DNA of 64,000 nt from JAGPDB01 sp046331265 (GTDB taxonomy: Bacteria > Actinomycetota > Acidimicrobiia > IMCC26256 > JAGPDB01): contig JAXLRE010000003.1 of assembly GCA_046331265.1 (NCBI GenBank), forward strand, positions 1-64,000, read 5' to 3'. The stretch's first letter is position 1, and each line of letters opens with the position of its first letter. Below are positions 41,971 through 49,625 of this stretch, one piece after another. The notes beneath the pieces are model-generated. The model was not told the origin of the DNA. It did no database searches and worked only from the letters and a program-made list of their open reading frames with translations. A program made the position numbers and the translations under genes.

Positions 41971-42633
41971 TTATTTATTATCTAAAACCCAAGTCTCTAA
42001 TGCAGGACTTGATTCAACGCTAGTAATCAATGAAAAGCGAGGTTTATCTGTAGGGTTCATAACGACATGGTACATACGTTCTGAATCAACCATGTATCGC
42101 ATGCCTTTATGAAGAGGTAGTTGAATTTCTGTAGAAGGATCATCTTTGACTGTTCTAAGAATCATTGCTGCACCAGGAGTCTCAGTAAGTTCCAGCCATG
42201 TTCTAACAACCCAACCAGAACCAGCAGGGTTAATACGGTTATTGTCATCTAAATGTATTTGAGTTAAAGCTTGTTCGTAGTTTTGAGGATTCAATTTTAT
42301 TGTGCGTACACGACCGTAGTTAGCGCCAATAGATTCAACATATTTCTTTAGCGTTGGACAAGTTTGCGCATTCTTTGTCCAAATGCCATCCTTATCTGGT
42401 TTTGAATGTTCCCAAAAACCTGCACATTCCATTTCACCAAGAGCAGAAGCAATAGGGGCAAAGTTAGTGTCCCCACCTGATTTCCAATCCATATATTCCA
42501 TGTTGACGAATTCTTCTTCTGGTACATCAAAATCTGCATCAGATAAAAGGACATAACCATTTTCACGTAGTGCGTCTAAATGGTAATAATCTTTTGGATC
42601 TACTTTGCTTGGAGCTGTATCTGCATAAGTCAT
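41971..42633 (-). CDS. Aspartyl/asparaginyl beta-hydroxylase-like (2OG-Fe(II)) protein
   Basis: A 220-residue soluble protein. The C-terminal half shows the jelly-roll metal triad pattern: QIHLDDN (HxD), MYHVVMN (distal His) and PRFSLIT (Arg for 2-oxoglutarate), preceded by LHKGMRYMVDSER. This fits the Asp/Asn hydroxylase-like oxygenases. The substrate is unknown. The ATG has TAGAAT exactly 6 nt upstream and no ribosome site. It diverges from etfB. The assignment rests on motif order, not on a family search. Confidence 0.55.
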   Translation of the reverse strand: MTYADTAPSKVDPKDYYHLDALRENGYVLLSDADFDVPEEEFVNMEYMDWKSGGDTNFAPIASALGEMECAGFWEHSKPDKDGIWTKNAQTCPTLKKYVESIGANYGRVRTIKLNPQNYEQALTQIHLDDNNRINPAGSGWVVRTWLELTETPGAAMILRTVKDDPSTEIQLPLHKGMRYMVDSERMYHVVMNPTDKPRFSLITSVESSPALETWVLDNK

Positions 42634-42639
42634 AAGAGT

Positions 42640-42645
42640 ATTCTA
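42640..42645 (-). promoter_or_regulatory. Putative -10 box for leaderless oxygenase-like gene
   Basis: TAGAAT on the minus strand, 6 nt before the ATG at 42633. Confidence 0.55.
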
Positions 42646-42703
42646 CTCCTGTTGTGATTATTCTCGTAAGCTAGATGTGAATTAATAATTAAGGAGGCCT
42701 AAA

Positions 42704-43483
42704 TTGCCTGCAAACATTGCAGTATTAGTAAAGCAGATACCTGATCCAAGTCAAGTCGGTTCGCTAGATGAAAATTTCAGATTTGTTCGTGAAGGCAAAA
42801 TTGTAATAGATGATGCAGATTTGTATGGGGTAGAGGTTGCTCTTCAATTAAAGGAAAAACTTAGTGATGCGCAAGTGATTGCTGTATCAATGGCTCCAGA
42901 CGAACAAAGTTCTGGACTCAGAACTGCTTTGCAAATGGGTGCAGATAAAGCCGTTGTAATTTCTGATCCAGATTTAGCCAATGCCCACTCTTTAGCAACA
43001 GCGAAAGTGCTAAATGCAGCAATAGAAAAAATTGGCGAATGCCAACTTATTATTTCTGGAACTGAAAGTAGTGATGGATATGCAGGAACATTGCCGGCAC
43101 AAATTGCTGCATTAAGGAACATTAGTGCATTAACATTTGCAACATCAGTCGATCTTGATGGAACGACAATAACAACTAAACGTCAGAGCAACGATTCGTT
43201 AGATACTCTAAAAGCTCAACTGCCATGCGTTGTTAGCGTGACTGCCGGGGTTGTGGAACCACGTTATCCAAATTTTAAAGATATTATGGCTGCTAAATCA
43301 AAACCGGTAGATACATATACTCTTGCAGATCTTGAATTGAGTAAAGATGATCTCGAAGTTGATTCTCAACAAGTAGTTTCATTAGAAGATGCACCTGGAA
43401 GAAGCTCTGGGGAAAAGATTGAAGATATAAGTATTGCTGCTGACAAGATTATTGAATTTTTAGAAAATGCGGGAGCACTTTAA
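42704..43483 (+). CDS. etfB: Electron transfer flavoprotein beta subunit
   Basis: Binds AMP and part of FAD in the EtfAB heterodimer, which passes electrons from acyl-CoA and related dehydrogenases to the membrane quinone pool. The 259 residues show VLVKQIPDPSQVG, the signature LQMGADKAVVISDP, and ESSDGYAGTLPAQIAALRNISALTF. The start is a TTG preceded by AAGGAGG at proper spacing, one of the clearest ribosome sites in the window. etfA begins on the next base after its stop. No dehydrogenase or ETF-QO gene is adjacent. Confidence 0.93.
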   Translation: MPANIAVLVKQIPDPSQVGSLDENFRFVREGKIVIDDADLYGVEVALQLKEKLSDAQVIAVSMAPDEQSSGLRTALQMGADKAVVISDPDLANAHSLATAKVLNAAIEKIGECQLIISGTESSDGYAGTLPAQIAALRNISALTFATSVDLDGTTITTKRQSNDSLDTLKAQLPCVVSVTAGVVEPRYPNFKDIMAAKSKPVDTYTLADLELSKDDLEVDSQQVVSLEDAPGRSSGEKIEDISIAADKIIEFLENAGAL

Positions 43484-44491
43484 ATGGAAAAAGATACGAC
43501 AAAAGTCATAGTTGTTGGAGAACTGTCTCATGGTGAACTTGCAAGTCACACATTTGAACTGGCTATTTTAGCTAATAAATTAGGTAGTCATACCAGCATG
43601 TATATATCTGCATCTGATAAATCACAACTTAATGTCGAAGGAATAAGACAATCATTAGGGGACAACTCGGTTAATTGTTTATATCTAACAAATTGTGGTC
43701 AAGGTCTATCTGGCAATGCACTTTCGAAGCAGATATCTACAGATGTAACAAAAATAATTGAAGGAAACCAACAAGTGATTGTGTTAGCTCCTCAAACATA
43801 TTTAGGTCGAGATGTTATTTCGCATTTAAGTGTTTATTTAGATACTCCTGTTTTATCTAACTGTGTTGATGCTCAAATAATAGATGGACTTATTGAAACA
43901 AAGCACATGATATTTGGTGGTACGAAAATTGTTAAAGCAAAATCAAATAAATCTGAGATTGCAATTCTCGGTATTCGCCCAAAATCTATTGCAATCGAAC
44001 CAGTAAACACGGTTGAATGTGAACTCATTGAAGTTGACGCAAGCTCATTGCTCTCAGAGGCAGAAAAAACTGAGATAGTTGAAAGAGAAATAATCCAAAA
44101 TGTTGGTCCTGAGTTAGAAGATGCAGCTGTTGTTGTTTCAGGAGGACGAGGGCTGGGTTCAAAAGAGAATTATGAGAACTTAATTGGTTCTTTGGCTAAT
44201 GAGCTTGGCGCTGCTACTGGAGCGTCCCGTGCAATTGTTGATGCTGGTTGGGTACCTTACTCTAAGCAAGTAGGTCAAACGGGAAAAACAGTAAAACCAA
44301 ACATATATTTTGCTTGTGGTATCTCTGGTGCTACTCAACATTTGGTTGGCATGAAAGGTTCAAAAAATATTATTGCAATCAATACCGATGATCAGGCACC
44401 TATTTTTTCAGTAGCAGATCTAGGAATTGTTGGAGATGTTAATGTTGTTGTCCCTGAGTTGATTGAAAAAATAAAAGCTAAGAAAAATTAA
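43484..44491 (+). CDS. etfA: Electron transfer flavoprotein alpha subunit
   Basis: FAD-binding subunit of 335 residues. The C-terminal FAD domain is clear: VVVSGGRGLGSKENYE, LGAATGASRAIVDAGWVPYSKQVGQTGKTVKPNIYFACGISGATQHLVGMKGSKNIIAINTDDQAPIF in order. The N-terminal domain (about 1-180) is less conserved. Directly abuts etfB. Its stop shares TTAA with the convergent PAS-protein gene. Confidence 0.95.
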   Translation: MEKDTTKVIVVGELSHGELASHTFELAILANKLGSHTSMYISASDKSQLNVEGIRQSLGDNSVNCLYLTNCGQGLSGNALSKQISTDVTKIIEGNQQVIVLAPQTYLGRDVISHLSVYLDTPVLSNCVDAQIIDGLIETKHMIFGGTKIVKAKSNKSEIAILGIRPKSIAIEPVNTVECELIEVDASSLLSEAEKTEIVEREIIQNVGPELEDAAVVVSGGRGLGSKENYENLIGSLANELGAATGASRAIVDAGWVPYSKQVGQTGKTVKPNIYFACGISGATQHLVGMKGSKNIIAINTDDQAPIFSVADLGIVGDVNVVVPELIEKIKAKKN

Positions 44492-46233
44492 CCTTGGGGG
44501 TTAATTGACCCTGAACGAAATTGAGAAACATTACTAGGTGTTTTATTGAATGTTTGTTTTGCGATTTGCCCGGTTATATTGCCAAGATCGACTTCTTCAT
44601 TTTCTATAAAATTTTCTGCATCAACAATTGAAACGACTTCAATAACTGTTGACAAAATTCTCCAGGGTTGGCCGTTAGAGGCGACTTCAATTGATTCTTG
44701 GGTTGCTTGAGAATGTGAACTAAGAGACAAGGCTGTTGTTGTTTGTATGGAGAATTCACCGATTAGTGGCTTACCTGAAATGAACACAGATGCACCGCCA
44801 TGTGTAGCAGCACTTATCTGGCCATTTACAACTTTTACTGCTGCAATTGTAGTTTCAATGTCTCTTGCTCGAGCATGATCCCGTATTAAGTCGACATATT
44901 GCTCAATAGATTCAGTTCCTGATGAAAGAACGTCAGCAATTGTTGAAACTAAAACAGAATTTATTATGGCTTGATTTCGACTTGTTGCTGTTGCAGAACC
45001 TACTGCATAAATGTATGAAGACGAATTTAATTGTCTTACAACATGCCATGTTCCAGCATCTTGTCTTGAGTGGATAATATTTACATCACTAGTTGTCGGA
45101 ATTAATGTTTCGAAAAGTTTCTTTTCAAAATCTTCAAGACTTTCCTCGGCATCAAGTCGAGCAGACTCTTCCATAGCGATTCGTGTTTTCCATGCAGCTT
45201 CGACTTCTTGCTCGTCACGATATTGTTTTGCAATAGCAACCCATTGTGTTGTTGTTTTATCATGCAGCGGACGACCAGTTAGCTCTAGGCGTAAATCTTG
45301 CTCAAGTGTGTGAATATTTACAATGGTCTTGAATTTATTATGTTTATCTAACTCAGAAAATAACTCTTTGACTCGTTCTTTGTCATCTTGTCTGAAAGTT
45401 TCTAGCCATGAATTTATAGTTCCATTAAACGTCTCATTATTGATACCACACCACGTTGCCAGTCGATCTGAAATATATGCATCTCCAGTAGCTGAATCAA
45501 AAAAGCACATACCCATATCTCCAGCTTTTAGCGCCAGAGATAATGCTGTTTCGGAACCAGATGCATCTGTAGCATTTTCTTGAGTATCGAAACGCAAATT
45601 CAACAAAGAAATAAACATTTCTATTGTCGATAAAGCATTTGGAGTTAAACCATGATGTGAATCAGGAATTAATACAAGTTCGTAGTTGGTTCCATCAAGT
45701 GAAGATATATTTTTTTCGATTGTAGGGAAGCGGTTGAAAACTTCATTATTATCTGTTGAGCTTGCAATTATTTCGCACTGTGTTGTGCTCATGTTCCTGA
45801 TGCATGCGTATTTCGCTATTTCTAAACTGACAAGGCTCTTACAGACATGTACGAATGGATCATCATTTGTGTTTGAAAGTGTCGTTACTGCATTTACGAT
45901 TAAATTTTCATTTGTTGAAGTTACATTTTTTAATAATATGACTTTAAATATTTCATCGTTAGAGACAATCTCTTTTGATGCTGCTAAAAGTTGAAGGTTA
46001 TGAGAATTTGTTACGAAATTTATTTGTTTTGGAACAGATGTAATAATTTCATTATTGGGTGTATATCTTGAAATATTGCCACCTTCTAAATATTCTTTTG
46101 GAATACCTAAAATCTTCGAAGCTGCAATATTTGCCACAATAATGTTGTCGTTTGAATCTAAAACCAAAATGGATGTAGGCAAAGCATGAAGAATAGCCCT
46201 AGTTATTGAGCTTAGATTTTTATCTTCCACCAA
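44488..46233 (-). CDS. PAS-domain regulator with a decayed SpoIIE/PP2C-like C-terminal domain
   Basis: A 581-residue soluble protein. An N-terminal PAS domain (about 10-75, ILHALPTSILVLDSNDNIIVAN) and a second PAS-like domain (about 235-345, ALKAGDMGMCFFDSATGDAYISDRLATWCG) are followed by a short coiled coil (345-385). The last part (about 385-575) has the layout of a SpoIIE/RsbU phosphatase (LFETLIPTT, DAGTWHVVRQL, YAVGSATATS), but the metal-binding acidic residues are missing where GGDWYD and GDVxGHG are expected. It may act as a binding-only partner-switching regulator. GGAGG precedes a TTG or GTG start. Confidence 0.6.
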   Translation of the reverse strand: MVEDKNLSSITRAILHALPTSILVLDSNDNIIVANIAASKILGIPKEYLEGGNISRYTPNNEIITSVPKQINFVTNSHNLQLLAASKEIVSNDEIFKVILLKNVTSTNENLIVNAVTTLSNTNDDPFVHVCKSLVSLEIAKYACIRNMSTTQCEIIASSTDNNEVFNRFPTIEKNISSLDGTNYELVLIPDSHHGLTPNALSTIEMFISLLNLRFDTQENATDASGSETALSLALKAGDMGMCFFDSATGDAYISDRLATWCGINNETFNGTINSWLETFRQDDKERVKELFSELDKHNKFKTIVNIHTLEQDLRLELTGRPLHDKTTTQWVAIAKQYRDEQEVEAAWKTRIAMEESARLDAEESLEDFEKKLFETLIPTTSDVNIIHSRQDAGTWHVVRQLNSSSYIYAVGSATATSRNQAIINSVLVSTIADVLSSGTESIEQYVDLIRDHARARDIETTIAAVKVVNGQISAATHGGASVFISGKPLIGEFSIQTTTALSLSSHSQATQESIEVASNGQPWRILSTVIEVVSIVDAENFIENEEVDLGNITGQIAKQTFNKTPSNVSQFRSGSINPQG

Positions 46234-46296
46234 AATCCTCCATCCTTGGGGCTAGTGACATTCTACTCGTAGTAACTATGCACTCGAAAATTAGTT

Positions 46297-46314
46297 ACTT
46301 ATTGGTCAATAAGT
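46297..46314. promoter_or_regulatory. Palindromic candidate operator upstream of bioY
   Basis: ACTTATTGGTCAATAAGT: two perfect 8-base arms around GT, about 60 bp before bioY and about 65 bp from the divergent PAS gene. A biotin-responsive repressor site is possible but not matched to a known consensus. Confidence 0.4.
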
Positions 46315-46375
46315 GCAAACTATTATTTGCCTTCACGTCGAGATATAAGTCAATTAGGCAATAAATTATTTGACC

Positions 46376-47002
46376 ATGACAACAGCAACACTTACAAGAC
46401 CAAAAACAATTCATGAAATAATACCGAAGACAATTTGGAGAGATGGCGTCCTTGTTATAGGTTTCGCATTATTTACTGCACTTATGTCGCAAATAAGCAT
46501 TCCTCTATCGTTTACTCCTGTGCCAATAACAGGACAAACTTTGGCCGTATTGCTATCTGGGGCAGTCTTAGGGCCATACCTTGGAGCCAGCTCTCAAACT
46601 CTTTATGTTTTTCTAGGAGCAATCGGCTTACCATTTTATGCTGAAGGCACGTCTGGTTGGAGTGTACTTAAGGCACCATCGGGCGGGTATTTAATAGGAT
46701 TTATTTTTGCTTCAGCATTAGTCGGCTATCTATCAAATAAGAAAAACGATCGTAATGTATTAAGTGCAATAGCAGCATTTGTTGCTGGCTCAATCGTTAT
46801 TTATACTTTTGGTCTTATTTGGCTGGCACATGTACTGAAAATTCCCATGACAGCAGCCGTCGGCAAACCAAGCGCTATTGCATACGGGTTAGCCCCATTT
46901 GTTATAGGTGATGTCATAAAAGCAACTATGGCAGGTGTACTTTTGCCCACAAGCTGGAAGATAGTACAAAAATTTGATTCAAAAATGAAAGATGAAAATT
47001 AA
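46376..47002 (+). CDS. bioY: Biotin transporter substrate-binding subunit BioY
   Basis: Membrane S-component of the biotin ECF transporter, about 208 residues with six helices. The family core is visible: IPLSFTPVPITGQTLAVLLSGAVLGPYLGASSQTLYVFLGAIGLPFYAEG, then GGYLIGFIFASALVGYL and the C-terminal PFVIGDVIKATMAGVLLP. No bioM/bioN genes are nearby, so it probably uses a shared energising module or works alone. The ATG at 46376 is preferred; a TTG lies two codons upstream. No ribosome site; TAAATT about 8 nt upstream may be a -10 box. Confidence 0.93.
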   Translation: MTTATLTRPKTIHEIIPKTIWRDGVLVIGFALFTALMSQISIPLSFTPVPITGQTLAVLLSGAVLGPYLGASSQTLYVFLGAIGLPFYAEGTSGWSVLKAPSGGYLIGFIFASALVGYLSNKKNDRNVLSAIAAFVAGSIVIYTFGLIWLAHVLKIPMTAAVGKPSAIAYGLAPFVIGDVIKATMAGVLLPTSWKIVQKFDSKMKDEN

Positions 47003-48165
47003 GGCCTAGGATCTCCAAGAATATTTAATACTTGATTTTCTAATTCATCTCTCGAGGTCACATCACTAGCAACAATAGTGATGTGACCAACTTTTCTAAA
47101 TGGTCGAACTTCTTTTGAATACCAATGAAGATATACATTATCTAAATTACTTAATTTTTCTCTCTGCTCTAGTGTCACTTCTCTACCAACAATGTTTATC
47201 AATGCGCTATAGCCAAGAGGAGTGGTCTCGCCTAACTTCATATCAGTTATTGCACGTAAATGTTGTTCAAATTGACTTGTAGTTGAGCCCTCAATTGTCC
47301 AATGACCAGAGTTGTGAACTCTTGGAGCAATTTCATTCACGATGAGTTTATTGTTTTTAACAAAACATTCGATAGCTATAGTTCCAACATAATTATTTTC
47401 TGAACATATTTTTTTAGCTATGTCGTACGCTTGGTTTTCTAATATATCTACATTTTCAACAATGGTCATAGGAGAATACGATCTAGCGAGAATAGAATCT
47501 TTATGAATATTATGAGACAACGGCCAAGATTTAAAATCTCCGCTAATGCTTCGAGATGCAATAATTGAGCATTCAAAATCAAAGTCAACTAAACCTTCAA
47601 CAATGCACCCAGGGTTTAATAATTTTGAATGTATATCATTAAATTTTTCTTCGATATCAATATCAGTTTTAATTACCCATTGACCTTTACCGTCATATCC
47701 TCCATGACGAGTTTTAATGACGATGCCGTTGCTTGATAATTTCTTATTTGCTATTAAATCTGTTAAGTACGTTTTTAAATTTTCTATAGAAATATCTTGA
47801 TCAATCAATTCAAAAGGAGCAGTAGGAATCTTTAAGTTGAACAAATGCGACTTTTCAAAAAAGCGATCACCAGCTGTTTTAACAAACTCAGCATTTGGAT
47901 AAACGGGAACATTGTATTTTTCAACTAATTTTGCAATTTCGTAACCTTCATGCTCTGACTCAAAAGTAAAAGCACAAACACCATCTAAAAATTTCTTTAA
48001 TTCTTTTTCGTAAGATAAATCTTGTATGAATCCTATGCAATCTGAAAAAGCACAGGAAGTCTCATCCCCAGCACAATTAATTTGAACGCCGATTTTTTTT
48101 CCGGCTTGACCCATCATCTGGGCTAGTTGTCCACCGCCAACAACAGAAACTTTTTTTATTTCCAT
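46999..48165 (-). CDS. purK: 5-(carboxyamino)imidazole ribonucleotide synthase
   Basis: ATP-grasp enzyme of purine synthesis that carboxylates AIR on N5. SVVGGGQLAQMMGQAGKKIGV opens the protein. Nucleotide-binding segments include TRHGGYDGKGQWVIK and EGLVDFDFECSIIASRS. The C-terminal NEIAPRVHNSGHWTIEGSTTSQFEQHLRA is diagnostic of PurK. Length 388 is normal. The usual partner purE is not adjacent. It begins where the upstream lipoprotein gene ends (shared base 48165). Confidence 0.95.
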   Translation of the reverse strand: MEIKKVSVVGGGQLAQMMGQAGKKIGVQINCAGDETSCAFSDCIGFIQDLSYEKELKKFLDGVCAFTFESEHEGYEIAKLVEKYNVPVYPNAEFVKTAGDRFFEKSHLFNLKIPTAPFELIDQDISIENLKTYLTDLIANKKLSSNGIVIKTRHGGYDGKGQWVIKTDIDIEEKFNDIHSKLLNPGCIVEGLVDFDFECSIIASRSISGDFKSWPLSHNIHKDSILARSYSPMTIVENVDILENQAYDIAKKICSENNYVGTIAIECFVKNNKLIVNEIAPRVHNSGHWTIEGSTTSQFEQHLRAITDMKLGETTPLGYSALINIVGREVTLEQREKLSNLDNVYLHWYSKEVRPFRKVGHITIVASDVTSRDELENQVLNILGDPRP

Positions 48166-48716
48166 TATTTTTTACTAGTTGAGATTTCGAGTACTTGAGG
48201 TGCGGAATATCCACCAAGCATGGCAGATATAAGTAGCCTCCAAGAAGTTCTTGCGGATTCATAGTCTTTAACTGATTTTTTATATTTATCCATATTTATA
48301 GAACCAGGTTCTGTGTTATCTAGATTTCTAATAGCATCAGATAGCTCTTTTGAATTTACAAGCTTGTTAGAAAGCTTTGCATTTGCTCGGAGTCGGCCAA
48401 TGACAATTTCTAAATTTTGTGCAGCGTTAAGTTGATTTTTTACATTTTTCTTTTTTATTGCTGAGTTAAATTCTTTCAGGTATTTTTTTCCTTCTGAAGT
48501 AACATCTCTTTTGCCGCCAACATTTTCAGCGATAGTTAATGCTTCATTCAATTTGCTGTATCTATTTTTTAATTCTGGAACTAAAACAGAAAAATTCTTA
48601 TTTATTCTTGACTCTTTACCTGAAAGCTGAGAGCATCCACTGATGACAAAAACGAAAACTACTATCAATATGATAGGTAGAATTAGCCATATGCGACGCA
48701 GGCCAAGAAATTTCAT
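48165..48716 (-). CDS. Putative LemA-like lipoprotein
   Basis: A signal peptide with lipobox (VISGCSQ, Cys28) predicts a lipid-anchored protein. The rest is helical (about 35-180): LVPELKNRYSKLNEALTIAE, NAIKKKNVKNQLNAAQNLE-like segments and YKKSVKDYESARTSW, the spacing of the LemA four-helix family. LemA function is unclear. TAGCCT lies 6 nt before the ATG, inside the divergent nuclease gene. The stop runs into purK. Confidence 0.55.
   Translation of the reverse strand: MKFLGLRRIWLILPIILIVVFVFVISGCSQLSGKESRINKNFSVLVPELKNRYSKLNEALTIAENVGGKRDVTSEGKKYLKEFNSAIKKKNVKNQLNAAQNLEIVIGRLRANAKLSNKLVNSKELSDAIRNLDNTEPGSINMDKYKKSVKDYESARTSWRLLISAMLGGYSAPQVLEISTSKK
48678..48683 (+). promoter_or_regulatory. 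Putative -10 box for thermonuclease gene
   Basis: TAGAAT, 7 nt before the ATG at 48691. It lies inside the 5' coding region of the divergent lipoprotein gene. Confidence 0.45.
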
Positions 48717-49251
48717 GCGAATAGGCTATCGGAATTATATATATTCGCGCAGTTTGTTTACATTAATTTTTCTAATAGCTGTTTTTGCCTTTGCGAGTTT
48801 ACTTATGGGGAATTATATATTTAGTGAAAACAATAAAACAGATGGTGTTTATATAGATAAGGTCATTGATGGGGATACGGTAGTCGCTAAATTTCCTGAT
48901 GGGCATAAAGAAACAATTCGCCTCTTAGGGATAGATACTCCTGAAACCCATCATCCAACTAAGCCTGTAGGTTGTTTTGGTCCAGAAGCTGAGACATTCA
49001 CTCGAAATACATTGTTGGGTAAAAAAGTTAAGCTCGAGTATGACGTCGAAAAGAAAGATAAATATTCGCGTACATTAGCTTTTATTTATCTTGGTGATAA
49101 GCGATTTAACGATGTATTGGTTTCTCAGGGTTACGCCAAAGTTATGACAATAGAACCAAATACGAAATATTCCGAGATATTAGTAATAGATCAAGTAAAT
49201 GCGATGAAAAATAATAAAGGTATGTGGGGCTATTGCACTAACGATAATTAA
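48691..49251 (+). CDS. Staphylococcal-nuclease-like (thermonuclease) membrane-anchored protein
   Basis: Single N-terminal hydrophobic anchor (about 20-40) followed by an SNase domain. The catalytic residues of the family are kept: Arg and Glu in ETIRLLGIDTPET and the second Arg in KYSRTLAFIYL, with VIDGDTVVAKF at the start of the fold. It would degrade nucleic acids outside the cell. The ATG at 48691 is chosen because TAGAAT lies 7 nt upstream; another ATG at 48715 shares CATG with the divergent gene's start. With 48691, the two divergent coding regions overlap by 26 bp. Confidence 0.82.
   Translation: MRRRPRNFMRIGYRNYIYSRSLFTLIFLIAVFAFASLLMGNYIFSENNKTDGVYIDKVIDGDTVVAKFPDGHKETIRLLGIDTPETHHPTKPVGCFGPEAETFTRNTLLGKKVKLEYDVEKKDKYSRTLAFIYLGDKRFNDVLVSQGYAKVMTIEPNTKYSEILVIDQVNAMKNNKGMWGYCTNDN
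48723..48728 (-). promoter_or_regulatory. Putative -10 box for leaderless lipoprotein gene
   Basis: TAGCCT on the minus strand, 6 nt before the ATG at 48716, and inside the divergent nuclease coding region. Confidence 0.45.
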
Positions 49252-49253
49252 AA

Positions 49254-49571
49254 CTAAGACTTCATGTTTGTTCGCATTTTACCAAGAGCGCTACCTAATA
49301 CTTCTCTTGCCTGTGAATGGGTGATGCCTAAATCTGCTGCAATTTGTTTCATAGATTCTGCATCTCCATTTAAACCGAAGCGTCGATCAACGATTGAATA
49401 TTCTGCAGCAGTTAAGAAAGCATAAGCATTTGGATCAGTGCGAAGTTCAATGTAATCATCATCGCTAGTTGGATCTTCAACATCATGCGATGTGTAACTC
49501 ATATAAGAATCTTCATCTTGATAGATCCATGAATCATCCGCATCGAAAACTGTTTCAAAAGGGCTTCTCAT
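49254..49571 (-). CDS. Stand-alone sigma-region-4-like protein
   Basis: A 105-residue protein: the first 45 residues are acidic and Ser/Tyr-rich, probably disordered. Residues about 50-105 match primary sigma region 4: LTAAEYSIVDRRFGLNGDAESMKQIAADLGITHSQAREVLGSALGKMR, aligned with the LTxREREVLxxRFGL...EIGxxLGVTRERVRQIExxALxKLR pattern. Region 2 is absent, so it cannot act as a full sigma factor; it may bind core polymerase or DNA near -35. ATG 49571 follows GGAGG. It ends 3 nt from the nuclease stop. Confidence 0.7.
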   Translation of the reverse strand: MRSPFETVFDADDSWIYQDEDSYMSYTSHDVEDPTSDDDYIELRTDPNAYAFLTAAEYSIVDRRFGLNGDAESMKQIAADLGITHSQAREVLGSALGKMRTNMKS

Positions 49572-49625
49572 GTCTACCTCCAAACAATTGTGTTGCGTTA
49601 ATACTGCTACTAAATTGTCATAAGG

